Below are positions 19,184-27,647 of a stretch of 64,000 nt of DNA, in pieces; the first letter of the stretch is position 1, and every line of letters starts with the position of its first letter. The stretch is from positions 1-64,000 of the forward strand of contig JAFZDJ010000001.1 in the NCBI GenBank assembly GCA_017561265.1, given 5' to 3'. The DNA comes from Bacteroidales bacterium. GTDB lineage: Bacteria; Bacteroidota; Bacteroidia; Bacteroidales; UBA932. The notes under the pieces are model-generated. The model did no database searches. It was not told the origin of the DNA and saw only the letters and a program-made list of their open reading frames with translations. The position numbers and the translations under genes were made by a program.

Positions 19184-21772
19184 ATGAAAAATCACATTAT
19201 CTCTGCAGTGCTCCTGCTTGGATTCTGCACGATTTCAAGTGCACAGGAGCAGAAATTCAGGGACACCTCTCTCTCTTTCGATGAGCGCGTGGAAAGTCTG
19301 ATCGAGATACTTACTCCAGAGGAGAAAGTAGGTCTTATGATGAACAAGTCCGTATCGGTTGACCGACTGGGAATTCCTTCATACAACTGGTGGAGCGAGG
19401 CATGCCACGGAGTGGTAAAGGCAGGTTACACTGTATATCCTCAGCCTATCGGTATGGCAGCTGCTTTCAACCCGGAAATGATCTATAATGTCTTCTCTCA
19501 GGTTTCTGACGAAGCACGTGCCAACTGGAACCGTTCTGAAAGAGAATTCAATGTACCTATGGGTGCCATCAATTATCCGGGAAATCCTGAACTTACATTC
19601 TGGTGCCCTAATGTCAACATCGTGCGTGACCCGCGTTGGGGACGAGGACAGGAGTCATATGGCGAGGATCCATATCTCAACTCCATTCTCGGCGTACAGA
19701 ACGTTCTCGGAATGCAGGGCAACGACGACAAGTATTTCAAGACTCATGCATGTGCAAAGCATTATGCGGTACACAGCGGTCCTGAGCGCCTCCGTCATTC
19801 ATACAATGCTTCCGTATCGATGCGTGACCTCTGGGAGACATATCTCCCTGCCTTCAAGGCACTCGTCCAGAAAGGAAACGTACGCGAGGTGATGTGCGCT
19901 TACAACCGTTATGAAGGAGAACCATGCTGCAGCAGCGACCGTCTTCTCGTGGACATTCTCCGACGCAAGTGGGGATTCGACGGAATCGTGCTTACAGACT
20001 GCGACGCAATCAACAACTTCTACAGGAAAGGACAGCATGAGACTCATCCTGATGCACTTTCTGCATCTGTTGACGCTGTGCTCAACGGTACCGACCTAGA
20101 GTGCGGAAGAGTGTTCCAGATTCTTCAGGAAGGTCTCGAGAAAGGCCTCATCAAGGAAGACGTCCTTGACGGACATCTCCGCAAGACTCTCTATGGAAGA
20201 TTCGAGCTCGGAATGTTCGATCCTGCCGAAATGCTGCCTTGGGCCGGTATCACTCCTGATGTGATCAGCAGCGAAGAGCATCATCAGCTTGCTGTTCAGG
20301 CTGCAAGGGAATCAATGGTTCTTCTTGAAAACAAGGGAGGCATCCTTCCGCTCGCAAAGAATCTGAAGAAGATTGCTGTCGTAGGACCGAATGCCCACGA
20401 TACTGCGCTTCTCGACGGAAACTATGCAGGCTCCCCTACTCCTGAGCACACTGCATCACTCCTCGACGGCATCAGAAAGGCCGTTCCTGGAACAGAAGTA
20501 TATTACAATCCTGTCTGTCCTCTCAACGACGACATCGTCACAATCACTCATCTCCATGAATTCAATGAGGGCAAAGGCGTTTATGTAGAGTTCTACAACA
20601 ACAAGAATCTCGAAGGAAATCCTGATGTCACAGGATATTACGATGCACTCAACTTCTCGACTTTCGGAGCATATGGTTTTGCTGACGGAGTCAACACTGA
20701 AGACCTCTCTATCCGCGTTACAGGTAAATATACAGCTACCTTCACAGGTGAGATGAAGTATAACATCAACACTGACAACGGATACCTCCTCCAGATCAAC
20801 GGAGAAACAGTAGAGGAACAGACAAAGGGCAGCGGCCGTGGCGGAAGAGGAGGAGTCCAGTACAAGAGCTTCAACGTAGTGGAAGGTCAGACATACGACG
20901 TGCTCATCGAGTACAAGAGAGGAACAGACCATTTCGCAACATTCAAGGCAGATATCTGCGAGCGTAAGCCGGTGGAGTATGAGACTGTAGCCAAGGAAGT
21001 TGCAGACGCTGACGTGATCATCGTGATCGGAGGTATCTCGGCACAGATGGAAGGAGAAGGCGGCGACAAGTCGACAATCGAACTTCCTGAGGTACAGAAG
21101 GGTCTTATCCGCGCAATGCACGCTACAGGCAAGCCTGTTGTTGTTGTAAACTGCTCCGGTTCGGCAATGGCTTTCGGCAGTCTTGAAGGACAGTATGATG
21201 CACTCATTCAGGCATGGTACCCTGGCCAGGGCGGATCACAGGCACTTGCAGAGGTGATCTTCGGTGACCACAACCCAGGAGGAAAGCTCCCTGTCACATT
21301 CTACGCATCTAACGACGATCTTCCTGATTTTCTTGACTACAGCATGGAAAACAGGACGTACCGTTATTTCCGCGGCGTTCCTCAGTACGCTTTCGGATAT
21401 GGTCTGTCATACACTACATTCAAGGTTGGAAAAGGCAAGATTTCGAAGAAGTCAATGAAGGCTGACGGTTCTGTTACAGTTACCGTACCTGTAACCAATA
21501 CAGGTGACCGCGAAGGAACAGAGACAATCCAGGTCTATGTAAAGGCTCTGGATTATGCAGAAGCACCTATCAAGGGTCTCCAGGGCTTTGCAAAGCTCAG
21601 TCTGAAACCAGGTGAGACAGCCAAGGCTGAAATCGTACTGAATGGAGAGTCATTCCAGTATTATGACCCTTCTATCGACGAGCTTTCTACAAGACCGGGA
21701 AGATACCAGATACTCTATGGTACATCTTCACTTGACAAGGATCTCAAGTCGATTGAATTTGAAGTAAAGTAA
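19184..21772 (+). CDS. GH3 beta-xylosidase/beta-glucosidase with inserted PA14 domain, copy 1
   Basis: An 862-residue secreted GH3 enzyme. After the signal peptide (to about residue 20) comes the GH3 barrel with WWSEACHGV, RDPRWGRGQESYGEDP and the nucleophile D272 in GIVLTDCDA. The alpha/beta sandwich that follows is interrupted by a PA14 domain (about 440-605, from GVYVEFYNN to ATFKADI). The chain ends with a fibronectin-III-like domain containing VPVTNTGDREGTETIQVY. The SEACHGV and LTDCDA signatures are typical of the xylan 1,4-beta-xylosidase/glucosidase branch. PA14 insertions cap the active site and set chain-length preference. A near-copy follows 17 bases downstream, so the two are probably one transcript. 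Confidence 0.9.
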   Translation: MKNHIISAVLLLGFCTISSAQEQKFRDTSLSFDERVESLIEILTPEEKVGLMMNKSVSVDRLGIPSYNWWSEACHGVVKAGYTVYPQPIGMAAAFNPEMIYNVFSQVSDEARANWNRSEREFNVPMGAINYPGNPELTFWCPNVNIVRDPRWGRGQESYGEDPYLNSILGVQNVLGMQGNDDKYFKTHACAKHYAVHSGPERLRHSYNASVSMRDLWETYLPAFKALVQKGNVREVMCAYNRYEGEPCCSSDRLLVDILRRKWGFDGIVLTDCDAINNFYRKGQHETHPDALSASVDAVLNGTDLECGRVFQILQEGLEKGLIKEDVLDGHLRKTLYGRFELGMFDPAEMLPWAGITPDVISSEEHHQLAVQAARESMVLLENKGGILPLAKNLKKIAVVGPNAHDTALLDGNYAGSPTPEHTASLLDGIRKAVPGTEVYYNPVCPLNDDIVTITHLHEFNEGKGVYVEFYNNKNLEGNPDVTGYYDALNFSTFGAYGFADGVNTEDLSIRVTGKYTATFTGEMKYNINTDNGYLLQINGETVEEQTKGSGRGGRGGVQYKSFNVVEGQTYDVLIEYKRGTDHFATFKADICERKPVEYETVAKEVADADVIIVIGGISAQMEGEGGDKSTIELPEVQKGLIRAMHATGKPVVVVNCSGSAMAFGSLEGQYDALIQAWYPGQGGSQALAEVIFGDHNPGGKLPVTFYASNDDLPDFLDYSMENRTYRYFRGVPQYAFGYGLSYTTFKVGKGKISKKSMKADGSVTVTVPVTNTGDREGTETIQVYVKALDYAEAPIKGLQGFAKLSLKPGETAKAEIVLNGESFQYYDPSIDELSTRPGRYQILYGTSSLDKDLKSIEFEVK

Positions 21773-21789
21773 CACTTAAATAACCTACA

Positions 21790-24729
21790 ATGAAAAAAAT
21801 CATTATCTCAATCCTCTGCGCTATCTGCTTCATAGGAGCAGCTCAGGCACAGAACGCAAAGAGCCCGGTTGCATTCGACAAATACGAATGGAACTTCGGA
21901 GCCATCGATCCTGCGGACGGTACAGTCTGCCACACTTTCACATTCAGGAACAACTCGAAGGAGCCCGTGCTCATCAGCAGGGATATTCCGAGCTGCGACT
22001 GCATCCGTGCATTCTACGACGATGATGAAGTACTTCCTGGCGAGTACGCAGAAGTCCTCATCGCTTATTCTCCAAAGAAGGATTCAGGCAAGAGCCACAG
22101 ACGAGTAGAGCTCATTGACAGCAATGACAATACACTCGCTTCATTGTCTGTTCAGGCAGATGTACTCGAAGAAGGCAGCGTACCTGAAAGAAAGTATCCT
22201 TACCTTGATGTAAACCTTTCTTATGCAGAGCGTACTGAGAACCTCATCTCACTCCTTACTGCTGAAGAGAAGGTAGGTCTCATGATGAACAAGTCCATTT
22301 CAGTTGACAGACTCGGCATCCCATCATACAACTGGTGGAGCGAGGCATGCCACGGAGTACGTCAGAGTGACTACACAGTTTATCCACAGCCTATCGGTAT
22401 GGCAGCAGCATTCAACTCTCAGCTCGTATACAACGTATTCTCTGAGGTATCGGATGAGGCTCGTGCAAACTGGAACCGTTCTGACCATAACATCTTCAAC
22501 GTTCCTATGGGCGTAGTCTACTACCCAGGCAACCCTGAGCTTACATTCTGGTGTCCTAACGTGAACATCTTCCGTGACCCAAGATGGGGCCGTGGTCAGG
22601 AAACTTACGGTGAGGATCCGTTCATGAATGCAGTTCTCGGTGTACAGAACGTACTCGGTATGCAGGGTAACGATGACAAGTATTTCAAGACCCACGCATG
22701 TGCAAAGCACTATGCAGTACACAGCGGTCCTGAGCCACTCCGTCATTCATACAATGCTTCTGTATCCATGAGAGACCTCTGGGAGACATATCTTCCTGCA
22801 TTCAAGGCTCTCGTTCAGAAGGGTAACGTAAGAGAGGTGATGTGTGCATACAACCGTTATGAGGGCGAGCCTTGCTGTACAAGCGACCGTCTCCTCGTTG
22901 ACATTCTCCGCCGCAAGTGGGACTATGACGGAATCGTGCTCACAGACTGCGACGCCATCAACAACTTCTACAACAAGGGTCAGCACGAGACTCACGCAGG
23001 TCCGCTCGAAGCATCAGTAGACGCAGTCCTCAACGGAACAGACCTCGAGTGCGGTAAGGTGTTCATCGTACTTCAGGAAGCTCTTGCAAAGGATCTCATT
23101 ACAGAGGAAACTCTTGACAAGCATCTCAGAAAGACTCTCTACGGCCGTTTCGAGCTCGGTATGTTCGACCCTGCTGACATGATTCCTTGGAAGGATCTCG
23201 GTCCGGATGTAATCAGCAGCGAGAAGAATCACCAGACTGCAATCCAGGCTGCACGCGAGTCTATGGTACTCCTCCACAACGACGGAATCCTCCCGCTTGC
23301 AAAGAACCTCAAGAAGATCGCAGTAGTAGGTCCTAACGCTGACGACCACGAACTCCTCAACGGTAACTATGGTGGTACTCCTACTGCAGAGCACACATTC
23401 ACTCTCCTCCAGGGCATCAGGGAAGCTGTTCCTGGAACAGAGGTTTACTACACTCAGGGATGTCCTCTTACAGAGGGATATGAGACTATCTCATACCTCA
23501 AGGACTTCAACGACGGAAAGGGTATTTATGTAGAGTTCTACAACAACAACGATCTCGAGGGAACTCCTGACGTTACAGGTTACTACAACAACGCACTCAA
23601 TTTCTCTACATTCGGAGCATGGGGCTTCGCTGAAGGAATCAGCACAGACAAGATCTCTGTAAGAGCATCAGGTAAGTTCACTGCACCTTTCACAGGCGAG
23701 ATGAAGTACACCATCTCATCTGACAACGGATACACATTCATGGTCAACGGTGAGACTGTCGAGAAGGCAGAAGGCGGTGTACGTCGCGGATTCGGTTTCG
23801 GAAGAAGAGGTGCTGAGTACAAGTCATTCAATGTAGTTGCTGGCCAGACTTATGACATCGTAATCGAGTACAAGAGAGGCAGCGGCAACTTTGCAATGCT
23901 TAACGCAGACATCTGCGAGCGCAGACTTATCCAGTTCGACGAGGTTGCAAAGAACGTTGCTGACGCAGACGCAATCATCGTTATCGGAGGTATTTCTGCA
24001 CGTCTTGAGGGTGAAGGCGGTGACAAGGCTGACATCGAGCTTCCTGAGGTACAGCAGAGACTTATCCGTGCAATGAAGGCTACAGGCAAGCCGGTAGTGG
24101 TTGTAAACTGCTCTGGTTCAGCTATCGCATTCGGAAGCATCAAGGATCAGTACAATGCCCTTCTCCAGGCTTGGTATCCTGGTCAGGGTGGTGCTCAGGC
24201 ACTTGCTGAGGTAATCTTCGGTGATTACAACCCAGGCGGTAAGCTTCCTGTGACATTCTACGAATCAACTAATGACCTCCCTGATTTCCTTGACTACAGC
24301 ATGGAGAACAGAACATACCGTTACTTCCGCGGTGTACCGCAGTACGCATTCGGTTATGGTCTCTCATACACAACATTCGAGGTTGGCAAGGGTAAGATTT
24401 CAAAGAAGTCAATGAAGGCTGACGGATCTGTAACAGTTACAGTTCCTGTGAAAAACACAGGTGACCGTGAAGGAACAGAGACAATCCAGGTTTATGTAAA
24501 GGCTCTCGACTATGCTGAAGCACCGATCAAGGACCTCAGAGGCTTTGCAAAGGTTAACCTCAAGCCAGGTGAAACTGCAAAGGCAGAGATCGTTCTCAAC
24601 GGTGAGTCATTCCAGTACTATGATCCATCTATCGACGAGCTTTCAACTCGTCCGGGCAGATATCAGATCCTCTACGGAACATCTTCACTTGAAAAAGACC
24701 TCAAGACCATTGATTTTGTGGTAAAATAA
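21790..24729 (+). CDS. GH3-PA14 enzyme with N-terminal DUF1573-like domain, copy 2
   Basis: A 979-residue paralogue of the preceding gene, about 115 residues longer at the N-terminus. After the signal peptide (to AQAQ, 21), residues 25-125 match the DUF1573 Ig-like pattern: WNFGAIDPADGTVCHTFTF, then IPSCDCIRAFYDDDEVLPGE, then AYSPKKDSGK. The GH3 barrel starts near residue 140, the nucleophile aspartate in GIVLTDCDA is about D386, and PA14 and the C-terminal fibronectin-like domain are kept. From the GH3 start on, the two copies are very similar, indicating tandem duplication followed by gain (or loss in copy 1) of the extra module. Same expected activity on xylo- or gluco-oligosaccharides. 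A terminator follows at 24753. Confidence 0.9.
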   Translation: MKKIIISILCAICFIGAAQAQNAKSPVAFDKYEWNFGAIDPADGTVCHTFTFRNNSKEPVLISRDIPSCDCIRAFYDDDEVLPGEYAEVLIAYSPKKDSGKSHRRVELIDSNDNTLASLSVQADVLEEGSVPERKYPYLDVNLSYAERTENLISLLTAEEKVGLMMNKSISVDRLGIPSYNWWSEACHGVRQSDYTVYPQPIGMAAAFNSQLVYNVFSEVSDEARANWNRSDHNIFNVPMGVVYYPGNPELTFWCPNVNIFRDPRWGRGQETYGEDPFMNAVLGVQNVLGMQGNDDKYFKTHACAKHYAVHSGPEPLRHSYNASVSMRDLWETYLPAFKALVQKGNVREVMCAYNRYEGEPCCTSDRLLVDILRRKWDYDGIVLTDCDAINNFYNKGQHETHAGPLEASVDAVLNGTDLECGKVFIVLQEALAKDLITEETLDKHLRKTLYGRFELGMFDPADMIPWKDLGPDVISSEKNHQTAIQAARESMVLLHNDGILPLAKNLKKIAVVGPNADDHELLNGNYGGTPTAEHTFTLLQGIREAVPGTEVYYTQGCPLTEGYETISYLKDFNDGKGIYVEFYNNNDLEGTPDVTGYYNNALNFSTFGAWGFAEGISTDKISVRASGKFTAPFTGEMKYTISSDNGYTFMVNGETVEKAEGGVRRGFGFGRRGAEYKSFNVVAGQTYDIVIEYKRGSGNFAMLNADICERRLIQFDEVAKNVADADAIIVIGGISARLEGEGGDKADIELPEVQQRLIRAMKATGKPVVVVNCSGSAIAFGSIKDQYNALLQAWYPGQGGAQALAEVIFGDYNPGGKLPVTFYESTNDLPDFLDYSMENRTYRYFRGVPQYAFGYGLSYTTFEVGKGKISKKSMKADGSVTVTVPVKNTGDREGTETIQVYVKALDYAEAPIKDLRGFAKVNLKPGETAKAEIVLNGESFQYYDPSIDELSTRPGRYQILYGTSSLEKDLKTIDFVVK

Positions 24730-24752
24730 TAAGTCTTTAAAAGAATTTTGAT

Positions 24753-24797
24753 AACTTTACATGGTCATTATGGCCATGTAAAGTTTTTTTTCTTTTT
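24753..24797 (+). terminator. Terminator after the GH3 pair
   Basis: AACTTTACATGGTCA (24753-24767) and TGGCCATGTAAAGTT (24771-24785) form a 15-base stem with one G-U pair and a three-base loop. A run of T residues interrupted by one C follows. This is the strongest hairpin noticed in the window. Confidence 0.92.
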
Positions 24798-24823
24798 AGG
24801 GCACAACACAAAACCACATAATC

Positions 24824-24952
24824 ATGAAAGAGACCTATGTAAAACCGGAAGTCATGACTATAGAGATCATGACGGAACAGTTCATTTTCAGTTCCAGCAC
24901 TAAAGAAGAAGACTCCAATTCTCCTTACTGGGAGTTCGGATATGACTTTTAA
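24824..24952 (+). CDS. 42-residue peptide with N-terminal KPE motif, unknown function
   Basis: An ATG at 24824 opens a 42-codon frame beginning MKETYVKPEVMTIEIMTEQF and ending SPYWEFGYDF. There is no signal peptide. The middle (SSSTKEEDSNS) is polar and the end aromatic. The opening MK-x-x-Y-x-KPE-hydrophobic pattern resembles many small, mostly unannotated Bacteroidales genes that sit beside fimbrillin-like or secreted-protein genes. The frame stops 12 bases before the M64 lipoprotein start and begins just after the GH3 terminator, so it is probably the first gene of the lipoprotein transcript. Role unknown: a leader peptide, precursor peptide or chaperone-like partner are all possible. Confidence 0.65.
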   Translation: MKETYVKPEVMTIEIMTEQFIFSSSTKEEDSNSPYWEFGYDF

Positions 24953-24964
24953 AACATACCGGCT

Positions 24965-27169
24965 ATGAAAAGAACTTGTAAAAAGGCATTATATGGCCTG
25001 GCTGCCATATCTGCAATGGCATTGTACAGTTGTACGGAACTTGCCATAGAGGAAAATGTGATTCCTGAAGAGCCGGTTGTTGAAGAGACTGCTCAGGCAG
25101 TCAGGATAACCGTAGGTCTCCACGGAGCAGATCCGGATACCCGTCTCAGCTATCATGAAGCTACTGTAGACGGAAAGAAAGTCATGAAGACATTATGGAG
25201 CGAAGGCGACGCATTGACAGCTAACGCTACGCCTGGGAATGAAACCAATGCTTATACCTTCAATCTGATAGAAGGTGAGGGTACAAGCATAGGAGTTTTC
25301 GAATGCGACACATCTCCTAACGGCTATTCTCCGACCCATTTCTCATCCAATGCCTGGACAATCTATTTTCCAGGTACAATTCAGGGAGAGCAGGACTATT
25401 TTGACTTCACGTATCTGGGACAGGTTCAGAACGGCAACGGCAACATGGATCATCTCAAGAACTTTCATTCATTGAGGCTTTCATGCACAGATATTGACAC
25501 GCAGGTTTTTTTTGACAATAGTTTCATTGATCTTTCAGGAGAAGAACTTGAAGAATCAAGCTGCATGAAATTCAACCTGAGCGGCCTTCCTTCTGGCGTC
25601 GTTCCAGACGAAATCAAGCTGTCGTACCTTAATGGAAGCGGCGCACCTGTAAGCATCTTCCACACTCATAATACGCTCAGCAGATGGTGGACAGGAGCAT
25701 CACCTGTGGGAGTACAGACCAGTTCGATGTCACTGGATCTTGAAGGATTCTCGGAGACTGCTTCCATCACTGCATACATGATGTTGTCGAATGCATCACT
25801 TGGTGTGAAAGCCGGACACAGATTCAGAGTGACAGTCACTGCTGAAGACGGCAAGAGATATTATTGCGACAAGACCATAGGTTCAGACCTTACGATCAAG
25901 GGCGGTACACTCAACAGCATCACCTGCACGAGCTGGACAGAGATAACAGCCATCGACAATATCGACGGCCTCGAAAACCCTGAAGAGGGAGTTGTCATCC
26001 TGCAGGAGGCAAGCATAGGAAGCGGAACAGATATTGTCATCATGGGTGACGGATTCTCTGCAAGTACAATTCATTTCGGTGAGAGCGGAGACTACGAAGA
26101 CATAATGATACAGGCCTATGAAGATCTCTTCAGCGTCGAACCTTTCAAGACATTGAAGCCATATTTCAATGTTTATTACATCAATGCTGTGTCCGAGGAT
26201 GAGCACGATGCCCAGCCATATACTGACGCATATGGAAATCAGAACGGAGCAATCCAGGGTACGGCTGTGACCAAGTTCAACACTCAATTCACCCCTGGAG
26301 CCACCACCATCACAGGAGATAATGCCACAGCCATTTCATATGCAGCTCAGGCCATTATGGCAAAGGGAGGCATCGGTGGCACTGAATGCAATGAAAGCAC
26401 AGCTATCACTAGAGCAAACAAGGCTCTCATCATGGTCATGGTGAATGTGCCATGCCATGCGGGAACATGTACACTCGCATGGGACAATAATCCGTCCTAC
26501 GACTATGGTAACGCATATTCCGTAGCATATACTGCCCTTGGAAACAACGATCACGGCAGGAAATGGACCACAATCCATGAAGCCGGAGGACATGGTTTCG
26601 GCAAGCTGGCGGATGAATATGAAGGAAGAACAATAACCAGCTTCAGTACAACCGAATGGATCAAGCTTCAGGATTGGCACAACTGTGGAGTCTACAGGAA
26701 CATAGACCAGTATTGGGGACCTGAGGAAATAGGATGGAGCACTCCTTTAAGCGATACGAATACAGACAAGATAAACGTTTACTGGAGCAATCTCTTCAGC
26801 ACAGGATGCACCTACGAAACGACAGAAGGACTTGGTGTATACAGAGGAGGATTCACATATACCAACCTCTATTGCCGCCCATCTGAGAACAGCACCATGA
26901 GAAACCAGTTCGCAGAAAATGGCCAGTATTTCAATGCCATTTCACGTTGGGCGATCTGGTACAGGGTCATGAAACTTACAGGCTGCACATCTGCATCCCA
27001 GTTCAAGGATTCATTCGCACAATTCATCGAATTTGACAAGACCTTGACAATAACAAAGAATGGAGTTCAGACCAAGGGTCATGAAGTTTCGGAAAGTACA
27101 TTCGTGCCTACAGCACCTCCGGTACTTGTCCAAGGTCATTGGGAGAACGGAAGATTCATAACCGAATAA
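24965..27169 (+). CDS. Fimbrillin-like lipoprotein with M64-type metallopeptidase domain
   Basis: A 734-residue lipoprotein (lipobox MALYSC, C23). Residues about 45-330 look like the Mfa_like_1/fimbrillin-type N-terminal region of Bacteroidales lipoproteins (DTRLSYHEA, KTLWSEGDALTANA and later TITCTSW). A second half begins at IVIMGDGFSAS (357-367), which is characteristic of M64 (IgA peptidase-like) proteins. The presumptive zinc motif is at 538-552: H-E-A-G-G-H followed by GFGKLADEY. The LADEY part fits M64, but the histidines are separated by one residue more than in HExxH. The protein should be surface or outer-membrane anchored. The small peptide gene lies directly upstream and the GAF-domain reductase 7 bases downstream. 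Confidence 0.75.
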   Translation: MKRTCKKALYGLAAISAMALYSCTELAIEENVIPEEPVVEETAQAVRITVGLHGADPDTRLSYHEATVDGKKVMKTLWSEGDALTANATPGNETNAYTFNLIEGEGTSIGVFECDTSPNGYSPTHFSSNAWTIYFPGTIQGEQDYFDFTYLGQVQNGNGNMDHLKNFHSLRLSCTDIDTQVFFDNSFIDLSGEELEESSCMKFNLSGLPSGVVPDEIKLSYLNGSGAPVSIFHTHNTLSRWWTGASPVGVQTSSMSLDLEGFSETASITAYMMLSNASLGVKAGHRFRVTVTAEDGKRYYCDKTIGSDLTIKGGTLNSITCTSWTEITAIDNIDGLENPEEGVVILQEASIGSGTDIVIMGDGFSASTIHFGESGDYEDIMIQAYEDLFSVEPFKTLKPYFNVYYINAVSEDEHDAQPYTDAYGNQNGAIQGTAVTKFNTQFTPGATTITGDNATAISYAAQAIMAKGGIGGTECNESTAITRANKALIMVMVNVPCHAGTCTLAWDNNPSYDYGNAYSVAYTALGNNDHGRKWTTIHEAGGHGFGKLADEYEGRTITSFSTTEWIKLQDWHNCGVYRNIDQYWGPEEIGWSTPLSDTNTDKINVYWSNLFSTGCTYETTEGLGVYRGGFTYTNLYCRPSENSTMRNQFAENGQYFNAISRWAIWYRVMKLTGCTSASQFKDSFAQFIEFDKTLTITKNGVQTKGHEVSESTFVPTAPPVLVQGHWENGRFITE

Positions 27170-27176
27170 AAATAGA

Positions 27177-27647
27177 ATGGCAGAAAACCTGATTGTTTCT
27201 GACGGAACCAAAGATCAGAAATACAACCTTCTGTACAGTCAGATCAAGGCGCTGACAGAAGGTGAAGACGACACAATAGCCAATATGGCAAACATCGCAT
27301 CCATGATCCACCAGACCTTCGGGTTCTGGTGGACTGGATTTTATAGAGTCTGCGGGAATGTACTGATTCTAGGACCTTTTCAGGGACCTCTGGCATGCAG
27401 CCGGATTCCTTACGGCAAGGGAGTATGCGGAACAGCCTGGAAGGAAGCCAGGACACAAGTTGTTCCGGACGTTGACAAATTTCCGAGACATATAGCATGC
27501 AGCAGCCTCTCACGCAGCGAAATAGTCGTGCCTGTTTACTTCAATGAGGAAATCACTGCTGTACTTGATATCGACAGCAAGGACCTGGGAACATTTGACG
27601 AAACCGATGCCTCATGGCTGGAAAAAATAGCAGGTCTTCTACACTAA
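27177..27647 (+). CDS. Free methionine-(R)-sulfoxide reductase (GAF domain)
   Basis: A 156-residue cytoplasmic GAF-domain protein matching fRMsr. The three conserved cysteines are in GPLACSRIPYGKGVCG and HIACSSLSRSEIVVPV, and the C-terminal half has VLDIDSKDLGTFDETD. The enzyme reduces free Met-(R)-sulfoxide and so protects against oxidative damage. It begins 7 bases after the M64 lipoprotein gene, and its 3' end overlaps the convergent MauE-thioredoxin gene by 4 bases. No terminator was seen between them. Confidence 0.9.
   Translation: MAENLIVSDGTKDQKYNLLYSQIKALTEGEDDTIANMANIASMIHQTFGFWWTGFYRVCGNVLILGPFQGPLACSRIPYGKGVCGTAWKEARTQVVPDVDKFPRHIACSSLSRSEIVVPVYFNEEITAVLDIDSKDLGTFDETDASWLEKIAGLLH

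Noticed and set aside
20456..21121. 221-codon minus-strand frame opposite GH3
   Set aside because: Lies within the PA14 region of a well-supported GH3 gene; composition is typical antisense.
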